Positions 11,016 to 20,440 of a stretch of DNA of 64,000 bases are shown here, piece after piece. Source of the DNA: Cornus controversa (taxonomy: Eukaryota > Streptophyta > Magnoliopsida > Cornales > Cornaceae). Positions within the stretch are counted from its first letter, which is position 1. The number at the start of each line of letters is the position of its first letter. A program made the position numbers and the translations under genes. The stretch spans positions 10,340,501-10,404,500 of the forward strand of contig CM048852.1 of NCBI GenBank assembly GCA_026545225.1, in the 5' to 3' direction. Below the pieces are notes generated by a model that was not told the DNA's origin, ran no database searches, and saw nothing but the letters and a program-made list of their open reading frames with translations.

Positions 11016-11276
11016 ACCCCTTTCATTAATGATAAGGAGGACCCACCATAGTGAGACACGTCAGCATGATTTACAATCAGCCAGAGAGTCTCACATCAAG
11101 AAGGGGAAGGAGAATGAGAATGAGAATGTTATACCCACTCCGTGATTACTTTCCGTTGCAGAGAACAAAGCGTAGAGTAACCGCTTTCAGAAGCACTCCT
11201 TTGCTTGGTTATAGATAGAATTTCAACCCCACACTCCTCTCTTTCTCTTCTCTCATCTCTCTGCCACACTCAAATC

Positions 11277-11289
11277 CTATATATAATAT
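11277..11289 (+). promoter_or_regulatory. TATA box of the small membrane protein gene
   Basis: The sequence 'ctatatataatat' lies about 100 bp upstream of the ATG at 11,387. A pyrimidine-rich patch (11,236-11,262) and an ACGT-core element ('gacacgtcagc', about 11,055) are further upstream. Use as a core promoter is inferred from position. Confidence 0.55.
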
Positions 11290-11386
11290 ATGCACTAAAC
11301 AAGTTTCAGATCTGAATATTTCACAAACAGAGTCTATACATATATATATATACATATTTGTAGAGAGAGAGAGAAAAAAAAAAAAA

Positions 11387-11584
11387 ATGTGTTGTGGGAG
11401 CAGGATGTGCATGCTATGCACATGCGTGATACTGGTGGTGATCTTGATCGGTTTCCTGTTTGGATTTGGGGTATTCAAGGATGGGTTTCACAAGTTGAAG
11501 GACACAATTCATGACTGCGATGGAACCACTTCATGTGGAAGAAGGCCCTTCATGGGTTTCACAGCCGCACCTCCTCCTCCTTAA
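11387..11584 (+). CDS. Small plant membrane protein, 65 aa
   Basis: A short intact frame begins MCCGSRMCMLCTC, continues into a hydrophobic segment (about residues 9-30, VILVVILIGFLFGFGVF) and then a hydrophilic tail ending in APPPP. It matches my memory of a conserved family of single-exon plant transmembrane proteins of about this size with a Cys-rich N terminus; the function of the family is unknown to me. The cluster of cysteines at residues 2, 3, 8, 11 and 13 before the membrane segment could be palmitoylated (inference). A TATA box sits about 100 bp upstream, the 5' leader is pyrimidine-rich then GA-rich, and AT-rich sequence follows the stop. No intron is needed. The start is the first ATG after the A-run at 11,375-11,386. 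Confidence 0.75.
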   Translation: MCCGSRMCMLCTCVILVVILIGFLFGFGVFKDGFHKLKDTIHDCDGTTSCGRRPFMGFTAAPPPP

Positions 11585-11892
11585 TTTCTAGGGTTTCTTC
11601 TATCATCTCTTTTAATTCAGTATTTTTTTTTGCTTCAAATCAATACTTATTGATCTGCTGCTAATGGGTTGTGTTGTTTTTTAAGTTTGTTCATTCTTTA
11701 ATCAATACTATTAATTAGGATTCAATTCAATGTACTTTTATTGGGAATTTTATTAATTAATTTTTTCTTTGTTGCTATTACATTTACTGATTTACGGCAC
11801 AGCACAGGATCAATTTAATTTCATGGGATGGGTCTTAGATCTTTCTTTTTATGTGGATTCCTTGTGCATTATATATATATATATATATATAG
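11585..11892 (+). other. 3' flank of the small membrane gene
   Basis: T-rich sequence after the stop, probably including the 3' untranslated region, ending in an AT dinucleotide tract at about 11,868-11,892. No other gene is seen. Confidence 0.4.
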
Positions 11893-12225
11893 GTAAATTA
11901 CACTGACGTCCCTCTTGTTATATTACACTAACTTTCCTAGACTTTTTAAATACGAGATAACACATACTTTCTTTCCATTAATAGTTAACACAATCAATAA
12001 CCAAAAATTATTATGTCAAAAATTTGTATATTTTAAATTACAATTCTACTATTAAAAGACATGTAAAGATATAATTATTTCTATAAAATCAGATCAAATA
12101 TTTAATTTTTTTTTAACTAAATAAAGTTGATAAAATTATTCACTTCTTCTTATCATCATTTCAAAAAGTTAAAAATTAATCTCCAGCAAAGGTTGCCGGT
12201 AATTTCTTATGACAAGAGATAAGTG
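11893..12225. mobile_element. MITE-like element with GGTAAATTACACTGAC end
   Basis: The left edge 'ggtaaattacactgacgtcc' matches, in either orientation, edges at about 34,148, 34,602, 35,033, 37,992, 54,205 and 60,139. This motif marks a dispersed non-autonomous repeat in this window. The right end is not defined. Confidence 0.4.
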
Positions 12226-12234
12226 GTAAGATAT

Positions 12235-12763
12235 TTTTTTTACTCTTCTTTTTCTTTTCCCTATCACATTCTCCCTACTTTCTCTCTCTTCACTTTAATT
12301 GTATGGCTTGGCTTCAATGGAACATATATGTGATTTCAGAATTAGGTTTAGAAGAATTAAGTTTAAATTATTTGAATTAGAGATTCTGGGTTCAATTTAT
12401 GTAATAAATTTTTTTCTCTCTTCTTTTTTCTTTTCCCTATCACATTCTCCCTACTTTCTTTCTCTTCACTTTAATTGTATGGTTTGGCTTCAATGGAACA
12501 TATATGTGATTTTAGAATTAGGTTTAGAAGAATTAAGTTTAAATTATTTGAATCGGAGATTCTGGGTTCAATTTATGTAATAATTTTTTTTCTCTCTTCT
12601 TTTTTCTTTTCCTTATCACATTCTCCCTACTTTCTCTCTCTTCACTTTAATTGTATGGCTTGGCTTCAATGGAACATATATGTGATTTCAGAATTAGGTT
12701 TAGAAGAATTAAGTTTAAATTATTTGAATTGGAGATTCTGGGTTCAATTTATGTAATAATTTT
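12235..12763 (+). repeat. 176-bp tandem repeat, three copies
   Basis: Copies start near 12,235, 12,412 and 12,588; the marker 'attgtatgg(c/t)ttggcttcaa' recurs at 12,295, 12,471 and 12,647. Copies are nearly identical. 176 is not a multiple of three, so the short reading frames in each copy (MYGLASMEH or a variant) shift frame between copies and are not a protein. Confidence 0.9.
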
Positions 12764-12827
12764 TTTTTTTTTTTGATTTTTTTTTTTACGTTTTTTATAA
12801 GTTACAATACAAGAGTTGGTTATTTTG

Positions 12828-12858
<31 letters not shown>

Positions 12859-13304
12859 TAGTATACAAAGTTACAAAACCAAGTAGCTAGTCAACTCATA
12901 TATAAAAGTTAGTAACCAGCCAATCCATTTATATTTTTCAATTCACCGTCACATCTCTAAAAAAATACTGATGTTTCTTGGTTACATACATAAATACAAA
13001 CTCATTTTAATTCATGAATTTATTTGTTAAATTTGTGAATAGTAGACTCTTCACTTATTTATTTAAACTACAATTGGATTTAAGTTGTCAAAAATATTTT
13101 TTTTTTCATCAATTTTAGATTTTGTTTTTTAAATGAACTGTTGAACTCACTGGTGTCATTAATTGCGGTGAGCAGATGTTGAAATATAATTGAGTAATTT
13201 TGTGTTTTTGCTTTACTTTGTTTATGAATGAAAATAATATTAAAAATAATTAGGACAAAAAGGTAATGTTGTTACTTCTCTATTAATGGCATCTACCTAA
13301 TAAA
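12764..13304. other. AT-rich intergenic DNA
   Basis: T-tract at 12,760-12,790, a (TA)n(CA)n tract at about 12,828-12,859 and unstructured AT-rich sequence. No gene seen. Confidence 0.5.
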
Positions 13305-13407
13305 TCTTGTGTTGAAAGCAAATTAAATTACTACTACTCTACAACTACTTTACACTAACCAAATTAAAGTTGCTATAAAATGAACAAAGTAGAGCAACTT
13401 GATATAT

Positions 13408-13438
<31 letters not shown>

Positions 13439-13527
13439 TATATATATCTTGTGTTGAAAGCAAATTAAATTAGTACTACTTTACACTAACGAAGTTAAAG
13501 TTGCTATAAAGTGAACAAAGTAGAGCA

Positions 13528-13565
<38 letters not shown>

Positions 13566-13605
13566 AAGTTGCTATAAAGTGAACAAAGTAGAGCAATCAC
13601 CATTG
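13305..13605. repeat. Duplicated segment separated by TA microsatellites
   Basis: The sequence 'cttgtgttgaaagcaaatta' through 'gaacaaagtagagcaactt' occurs at about 13,306-13,401 and 13,447-13,533. A third partial copy of its end occurs at about 13,560-13,598. Each copy is followed or preceded by a TA tract, which probably promoted slippage or unequal exchange. Confidence 0.8.
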
Positions 13606-14054
13606 CTTGACCCTTACCTTATGTGACTCCGCAAGGGAAAATGATTGAAATTGACTTGGTGTTTGTTATCTTGAGATGAACAGTAAGTTTATCTTTCCTT
13701 GTTATTTAAAGATTCTTTGCGAGATGCATTTCTACCTCCACACAGTGTGATATTTAGAGAGAAACCTCTGCATTTGAAAAAAATGAATTCATGTCTAAAT
13801 CTTATCCATATGAAATTCGTCCATCCATATTAATTTCTTTAGAGGTTGTCTTGGATTGATTGCTCAGCTTTTCATTCCTTTATCCTCTCTTATTGGAATG
13901 GCTCGACATATTCTCTTGTGGTTAAACATGAATTGTATTTATTGAGTTATAATACATGTCAGTCATGTTCGTCTAACATACATACGGTTTGAGTGTATTG
14001 AATGGTGATGCCACTTGGGTCAGTCTTGTGACAGTGGCTTCATCACCATTGCAG

Positions 14055-14154
14055 GCCTCCAGAGAGTGAATGTGAATTTGAAACCAAAGTTGCAAAGCTT
14101 GTTGAGCTAGGGTTTGGAAGAGTTGCGATGACACAAAGTTATAAAATTTTGTAG
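14055..14154 (+). pseudogene. UBA-domain-like exon fragment
   Basis: After a splice acceptor 'caccattgcag' (ends 14,054) a frame reads PPESECEFETKVAKLVELGF, then GRVAMTQS, and stops at 14,152. The KVAKLVELGF core is the first helix and loop of a ubiquitin-associated (UBA) domain. The rest of the domain is missing, so the exon is truncated or decayed. The upstream 13,600-14,050 stretch may hold intron or lost exons. Which UBA protein it came from cannot be told. Confidence 0.45.
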
Positions 14155-14311
14155 ATATTGGGTGGCCTTTCTGGTGAAGTTTGTTTGTTATTTCATATTA
14201 ATGATTTTTATTATTTCTTGCTCTAGGTTTGGCTTGCTTGCAGTGCAGGAGTGCTTTTGTCTTGTGTTTGTTTTGCTTCTTGTAATGTGTACAGCAATTC
14301 ATGTTCCAAAC

Positions 14312-14343
<32 letters not shown>

Positions 14344-15384
14344 CTGACAGCATATCAATCAAACTCTCATAAACTAACTATTGAACGCGGCAGCGGCCAA
14401 ACAGAGAACCTTCCTATCCTATGCTATGTGGAGGGGGAGTATGCATTCTGGTTGGAGAGACCATACTAAAATAATAATAATAATAATAATAAGTGGAGGT
14501 GCATCCCTTAACAGGCATGAAAATTTTATCAAAATTTTAAGCCATGAGGACCAGTGAAATAATTCGTATATAATCTTTCCTATCGTATTCAACTTCTTCT
14601 CCAACTCTTCTAAAAAAAAAAAATAGATACTTATTTATAACTCACTCCTAACTTCTTATTTTCTTTAAATTTTCTAAAACAAACAACAATTGTTTATTAA
14701 TTTTTTATTTTTAAATATATCATAATACACCTTTTAGATATTTTCTCAATATTTATCATTCTAAAAAAATGTATTAAATTTTATTACTCCTCCTTGGTAC
14801 ACTCAAAAATCTCTATGGTAGATTATCAACTTTATCGTAAATTGTGAAAGCATATATATTCAATTTTATTAAATTAAAATATTTTAATTTATTCTTATGG
14901 TTAATTTGCGAGATCAAATTACAAATAATTTGTTTAGTTCTCGAGTTTAAAATTTTTTATGTTTAGTTTAATTTAACAATTTTGAGACATTCACTTTTAA
15001 AATTATTTTAATAAGTATTGCTTGAATAATGTTCATTATTTTTAAGTTTGAATTAATATATTTTATGTTCAGTTTTGACATTAATATTCATTGTTAAATT
15101 GATATATTTCTTTGAACGAAATTATTGGTTGTTTTATAAATGTTTTTATAATATAAATGTAAAAACATTACGAGTGCAAGATATTGAGGGCAAAAGTATA
15201 ATATGTATATTTTTCAGATTTTAGCTTTTATATTTAACAAACAATCTTAATAAATTCAACACTTAAAATTAAGATATTATCAAACAAAATTTTAAATTAA
15301 TACATTCATCACTTAAAATTTCAGTGCTTAAAATTCAATAATTAAAATTTTTAGTGCGTAATTTGTAATTTTATCTAATAGCAC
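14155..15384. other. AT-rich intergenic DNA
   Basis: TA microsatellite at about 14,317-14,342, TAA repeats at about 14,469-14,491, then long AT-rich sequence with repeated 'acttaaaat(t)' motifs near 15,260-15,350. No gene recognised. Confidence 0.5.
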
Positions 15385-15571
15385 GTATAGGAATTTAAAT
15401 GTAAAGCTTGTGGGTTTTGCTGGAGGAAGTGTAATTTATGTGATTTGAATGGGTTCGAGTGTATTAAATAGGAAGTGTACTAAAAAATAAAAATAAAAAG
15501 CAAACAACACATGTCATGTGAGCTGCCATCTGTCTTACTTATGGCATGGAAAGAAGTTGGACACTTGGAGC

Positions 15572-16301
15572 TAGGGGTGCACAAAGAACCGTCGGAACCG
15601 GAACCGGAACCGAGGGGAACCGTACCGGAACCGTACCGAACCGTGGCTACGGTTCCGGTTCCAGTTCCTAAAATTAGGAACCGTTACCAACGGTTCCGGT
15701 TTCGGTTCCAGGACCAGTAGAACCGTACCGGAACCGGAACCGTTGGGGGTAACGGTTCCTTGGAACCGAACCGGAACCGGAACCGTTTTATATTAAATGT
15801 GTATATATATATATATATAATATAATAACTATATATAATATATATATATATATACACATTACATATAATAATTATATATAATGTATATATATTATGTATA
15901 ATAATTATATTATCATATATTATATATAATAATTATATTATAATATAATTACTATACATAATATATATACATTATATATAATTATTATATGTAATGTATA
16001 TATATCTATAATATAATATAATAATTATATATATAGGGTGCCATTTTTAGATTGTAGGTCTCACATTTATTTAATGAATATATATATATATATATTTTGT
16101 ATTTTCAAGTTTAAAAAAAAAAAAAAAATCTTAAGGAACCGCGGTTCGGAACCGGAACCGTACCGAGAACCGCGGTACGGTTCCTCACGGTTCCAACCCT
16201 TAACGGTTCCGGTTCCGGTTCCGAAAATCAGGAACCGTTGGTAACGGTTCCGGTTCCGGTTCCACCAAGAACCGTGAGGAACCGTACCGTGTGCACCCCT
16301 A
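15572..16301. mobile_element. hAT-type MITE rich in GGAACC, with 8-bp TSD
   Basis: Terminal inverted repeats TAGGGGTGCAC and GTGCACCCCTA bound a 730-bp element. The 8-bp target duplication CTTGGAGC lies at 15,564-15,571 and 16,302-16,309, the size made by hAT transposases. Both ends hold overlapping 'ggaaccggaaccg' and 'cggttccggttcc' runs that can fold back on each other; the middle (about 15,800-16,035) is AT dinucleotide sequence. The inverted LTR copy near 25,320 lacks the element. No transposase is encoded. Confidence 0.85.
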
Positions 16302-16510
16302 CTTGGAGCTGTTTCGGTGACTAATATATGCATTGTTGTATAGGAAAATAGAAAGAGAGAAAAGTGGCAAAACCCAAAACAAAGAACTAAGAGCTGCTCG
16401 CAACGAGAAAGAAAGAAGAGAGAGGGAGACACGAAGCAGAAGAAAAAGAAGAAGAGGAGGAAAGAGAAATCAATGCCCAATAACATAAGTCAAGTTGATT
16501 CTTGCCTTAT

Positions 16511-16559
<49 letters not shown>

Positions 16560-17182
16560 TATATTGTTCATGCCTACGGCACTATAAAAAAAAAATTATT
16601 GAACTGAAATAGAAATTAATTTCACTCAATTTCAGTCAATATCACATGTCATCACCCTCTTGAAATTGCAATTAAAATAGATGAATTAAATTCAAATTAC
16701 ACTTTGGAGATATTAATTTTACAATATCTGTACATATATCTGTTTCATAAATCTGGAAGAAAAACTGTCCCGTCTATAGTTCGACAAATCCGAAAAACTC
16801 GACCGACAACCCTTAAAGTCCGATTCTTGTTTTCGACAATCCAACCATGGTAGTGGGTCAGTTGATGTGGTGCATGGTGAAGTCATAAGTGTGGTTCGTC
16901 GGGCGGGAATGGTGGCGAAGGCGGGCCGTGGAAGATGGTAGTGGAGGCTGCTCCATGTTACTCGGCTGCGGCTGAACAATATATTGAAAGAAACTTCTTC
17001 ATTGATGACATCTCCAAGTCTTATGGTGTCATTATTTCTAGAAGTGGTATTTAGCATATATGTATCTACCTAAGTAAAACTGCAAGGAAAAAAAGTTACA
17101 TGTAAACACAAAAAAAAAACATGTATATGTAAGAGCCACACCATAGAAATTCAAGCTCAGAGTAATCCTAAAGAACATATAC

Positions 17183-17445
17183 CTCTTTAACTTCCTCTTC
17201 AGTAATTTTGCCATCCTCATTCTTGTCAACCCTGTTAAGAAGTTTAAAAAAGTAAGCTGTAAACATGGTTTTCAGAAACCTTGCTACTAAAAATTAATTA
17301 ATTAAAGCATACATGTCAAAGAAGATCTGGAGTCGAGAATCGAAGCTCTGAAGTTCATCTCTACTAATCTTGTCATCCTTCAATTTCCGTTGTCTGCTCA
17401 TAGCATCAAGCAATTCCAATGCAAATTATTTTGAATCTCTGATGC
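17183..17445 (-). pseudogene. RBOH (NADPH oxidase) EF-hand exons, captured fragment
   Basis: Two minus-strand exons with the parent intron retained. Exon 17,313-17,445 reads (G)IRDSK, stop, FALELLDAMSRQRKLKDDKI, SRDEL, QSFDSRLQIFFDM. Exon 17,183-17,231 reads VDKNEDGKITEEEVKE, an EF-hand calcium loop. Splice sites AT/gtatgc and aacag/GGTTGAC are intact. This is the N-terminal cytosolic EF-hand region of plant respiratory burst oxidase homologs, which make apoplastic superoxide. An in-frame TAA replaces a codon that is normally Glu, and a stretch between SRDEL and QSFDSRL (about 9 residues in family members) is missing. Membrane, FAD and NADPH domains are absent. Not functional. Confidence 0.8.
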
Positions 17446-18512
17446 CTAAAAATTACACAAATTTCAATCACATCTTAACAAAAAATAATCATAAAATTAA
17501 TTAAGAACTGTAACTATAAAATTAATTAAGAACTGTGCTAAATCGGAACCAAAAAAAAATGCATATAAGCTTTTGCATGAGCAAGAAGTATTGTAATTAC
17601 TCTAGTACGAAAACCTTACTCTTTTGACATAATCTCTAAGAATCTTTAACACCATATCTTTAGAGGAAGCAATCTCAGGAACCGACAAAATGCAGCAAGA
17701 ACAGTAACTGAAAACTGCAAATATGCACTACGATTATCACCTCCATTTGCACTAACACTTTCTTTTAGCAAACACAAGTGAACCAAACCAAATAGTTGGT
17801 AATAAAAACATCAGATTTCTTTTATTACCTTACTTTATCCCTCTATAGAATATAACAAAAGGTTTGTCATTCAGTAATTGGTTCCTTTTACTTTTTCATG
17901 TGTTGTCAGAATAACATTTTTAGTTAATATTTTCAAGAAGAATAAGGGATAGATTACAATTTGGACTAATATCTTACCGGTTTGTAAGAGGCGATTGAGG
18001 AATCGAATACCAATGGCATCGAAAACTTTGCGAATCGAATCATGGCCATCTCATTTGCAGAATTTAGTAATGAGAAGGAGAACTGTGGACAATAACCAGT
18101 AAGAAACCAAATTTTCAGAAATCAAACATTCAAACAAAGAATTAACAGAGCATATATACTTGCACCATAATTTTTTTTCAAAGAACAAACAGAGCATGGA
18201 AGCAACTAAACATTACACACGCACAAAGATCGAGAAAGAAAAATTGAATAACTTTTCCTTGTCCCTTCAACTTTCACGTGATTCTGATTCAGATTATAGT
18301 CCTGTGACTTCTGTCACGTACCCTTCGCCTTTTGTCCATTTCTCTCTCCCTCTCTTCCCATGGAGTGTCTAACAGAGAATGAAATGGATGGCTCATTTAG
18401 AACTTGTTTAAGAGATAGAGAGAGAGTGTGAAAATGCACCACGGTTCAGCTCAACTTACTAACACTACTGCCATTTTCAATCACATTGCTGTGCTTCTCT
18501 ATTTCATAAAAA

Positions 18513-18993
18513 ATGAGAGTAAAATTGCTTCAAAATGCTCTTCTTCTGCTATATCTATTATTCAACATAGCTTCTGCTACTGACCCACCATCGGCTGTCA
18601 GCTTACTACTACCGTCTGTTAGAATTCAAGTCTAAAGCCGATCTGACCCAGTTCGACTCGTCCTCGAAGGCTTCAGTCTCGGCGGCGTTTTCGCTCCTAA
18701 CACATTGACTCGTCTTAACCAGTTGCAAGCACTGAGTTTGAAGAACAACTCGCTCACCAGACCTATTTCTCGATCATAATTTTTTCTCTGGTTCGATTCT
18801 ACCTTCAATCTCCACCCTCCATCGTCTCCGAATCCTAGATCTCTCCTCCAACAATCTCACCGGTTTGATACCTCTCTCACTAACCAACCTTGACTGCCTG
18901 TACATCCTTCGGCTCAACTCAAACTGTCTCAACAGTTCCATACCTCCGCTCAATCAGTCTTCTCTCCAAGTCTTCAATGTAACCAGCGCTTAC
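18513..18993 (+). pseudogene. 5' part of an LRR receptor-like kinase gene, captured fragment
   Basis: The ATG at 18,513 opens a signal-peptide-like start (MRVKLLQNALLLLYLLFNIA). Then come an LRR N-terminal motif ([20 protein letters not shown]) and leucine-rich repeats: [87 protein letters not shown]. Order and wording resemble plant inactive receptor kinases of the At5g67200 type. The reading frame is broken by stops, frameshifts and a deletion between the first and second repeats, and transmembrane and kinase parts are absent. It lies antisense to the Helitron and to the RBOH piece. Confidence 0.72.
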
Positions 18994-19129
18994 CGGTGAC
19001 TCCGACTCTGCTACACTTCGGGGCGTCGTCGTTTTCATGAGTGGTGCATCTACTGGAATATTTTGAAAAGAGAAGGGTATAGTGAATTTCAACTCAGATT
19101 GTGGTTTTGGAACAAAGAAAATTCTCACC

Positions 19130-19235
19130 TGATCTTTGAGATGAACAGAGACGCCAGACCAGGATCGAGTAACGGCTCCAGCGGCCGTTGCAAGTGTGTC
19201 GATAGCCACGCCAGACTGATCGACTTCATCTTCCA
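19130..19235 (-). pseudogene. Possible third captured exon in the Helitron
   Basis: On the minus strand an open GC-rich stretch reads EDEVDQSGVAIDTLATAAG then AVTRSWSGVSVHLKDQ and ends at a donor-like GTGAGA near 19,129. Base composition differs from the AT-rich surroundings. I do not recognise the protein and it may be coincidental. Confidence 0.25.
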
Positions 19236-19965
19236 GATCTAGCCAACAACACCGGAGTGGAGCCAGTTGGGTTCTTGAGATGGGATCTAGCCATTCAAGT
19301 CAAGCCAATAACTCGTCGGGTTCGGCCGGAGTGGAGCAAGTTGGGTTCTGCCAGATCTAGCCGTTCAGCTCGTCGCTGGACCGGAGTAGAGCAAGTGGTG
19401 AAGGTTTCGCCACCGTGTTCGAAGGAGGTCATGGAGAGAGAGAGTGATGGTGTCTGAAATGAGAGAGAGAGGCATTTACGGATATAATGATGGAAATGTT
19501 ATTTTAGGAGGGTAGTAGTAGAATGTTTAAATTTGAATTTAAATGCGAGTGAATCATGACCATTGATTGAAGATAGGAAGAGTAATTTTTTACCGTAGAT
19601 AGACATAGATATTTTGAACCGTCAGTGAGTTTTTTAAGCAATTTTGACCGTTAGATGATGAAAATTTTTTGGGGGGAAATTCAAATTCTAAGCTCAAATG
19701 TAATATAGAGATATAAATATATATATATATATATATATGTTGTAATTAATTGTTAAATTTTAAGTAAAGTGGCAGCAAGTATGAAACCTGATCCTTGCAA
19801 TCTGATTGTGTATATCGACCACTCTAGTGTGAATTTTAAACGTTTGAATGTAGAACTATTGTTCTTAATATTACATTAGGTTGGATTGACATTTTAGGTT
19901 CTACTAAATTGAAATTTAAGTATTGGATGAGAGTTTTCGGTATTTAAATTTGAAACATGACAATT

Positions 19966-19977
19966 TGGTATCAGAGC
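19966..19977 (+). other. Primer binding site, initiator tRNA-Met type
   Basis: TGGTATCAGAGC matches the 3' end of plant initiator tRNA-Met and follows the LTR by 3 bp. It marks the start of the internal region of a plus-strand LTR element. Confidence 0.85.
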
Positions 19978-20120
19978 TTAGGTTACACATTTCCTAGCTA
20001 GAGGAAGTGATATTTAGGATAAGAAATGTAAGATTTGTATTGATTATCTCATCTGCTTCTTTACCATGCTCCAACTTTAGGTATGATTAATTGTTAGACT
20101 AGCGATACTATCATCCTGTA

Positions 20121-20440
20121 GTGCAAAATAGAATTTCTGGAGTTGGGAAAGGTAGAGGATATGCTAGGAGTGGTGGTGTCAGTCGTGGGCAAGCCGGTCG
20201 TATAGTTGGACAAATGAAAGAGACACTTCAAATGTCGAATCCAGATGTAGGACGGGGTCCTACATCTATCTTTATCAAAGATGTGAGGAGATTGGGAAAT
20301 GTTGACTTTACTAGTGCTACAGATCCACTTGATGCTGAAAAGTGGTTAGAATATATATATGGAGAAGTGCTTTGAGGTTGTTGACTGCACTGAGGTGTAG
20401 AAAAAGTAGATAAGATTGGTGAGTTGGAGCTTCCAGTTTA
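20121..20440 (+). pseudogene. Gypsy Gag N-terminal fragment
   Basis: A frame starting near 20,121 carries a Gly/Arg-rich stretch (GKGRGYARSGGVSRGQAGR), then FIKDVRRLGNVDFTSATDPL, DAEKWLEYI; after a frameshift it continues EKCFEVVDCTEV. The pattern 'F.GATDP.EAE.W...IEKAF' is typical of plant Gypsy Gag. Most of Gag is lost before the protease-like piece at 20,467. Confidence 0.65.

Larger units (their letters stand above)
16556..19711 (-). mobile_element. Helitron with captured gene fragments
   Basis: Read on the minus strand the element starts TCTCTATATTACATTTGAGC at 19,711. It ends with a short hairpin (TGCC-GTA-GGCA) about 11 nt before CTAA at 16,556. Flanking bases are A and T, inside a TA microsatellite, with no target duplication. 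These are Helitron hallmarks: 5' TC, 3' CTRR, subterminal hairpin, A/T insertion. The inverted LTR copy has only the TA tract at the matching place (about 25,018-25,071), an empty site. No RepHel protein is encoded. Cargo: RBOH exons (minus), an LRR receptor-kinase 5' part (plus) and perhaps a third exon. The hairpin is short, so the ends need checking against family copies. Confidence 0.65.
15385..19962 (+). repeat. 5' LTR of a degraded Gypsy element, interrupted by two insertions
   Basis: This block ends 3 bp before a perfect initiator-tRNA-Met primer site (19,966-19,977) and so should be the LTR of the Gypsy remnant to its right. An inverted copy of the same sequence is at 24,771-25,742. 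Removing the hAT MITE (15,572-16,301 plus 8-bp duplication) and the Helitron (16,556-19,711) leaves about 0.7 kb that matches the inverted copy piece by piece. Matched anchors are 'aaacccacaa', 'caaatcacataaat', 'tcaccgaaac', 'cgttgctcg/cgagc' and 'gtaaagtggcagcaagtatg'. TGTCATG at 15,512 and CATGACA at 19,956-19,962 could be LTR ends, but homology reaches left to about 15,385, so the 5' limit is uncertain. Confidence 0.6.

Noticed and set aside
12299-12756. Two overlapping 93-residue proteins (MYGLASMEH...)
   Set aside because: They are readings of a 176-bp tandem repeat; the period shifts the frame, so no continuous protein exists.
15512-15518. TGTCATG as the definite LTR start pairing with CATGACA at 19,956
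   Set aside because: Homology between the two arms continues left of it to about 15,385, so the match may be chance.
16067-16486. 139-residue Phe/Ser-rich protein on the minus strand
   Set aside because: It spans the MITE edge and the pyrimidine-rich part of the LTR; the equivalent in the right LTR encodes a different sequence.
16719-19209. Functional RBOH or receptor-kinase gene
   Set aside because: Only EF-hand exons and an LRR 5' part are present, with stops, deletions and missing catalytic domains, all inside a Helitron.
18919-19209. 96-residue minus-strand protein
   Set aside because: Much of it is antisense to the LRR fragment; only the short 19,130-19,235 part with a donor site is kept as a weak captured-exon candidate.
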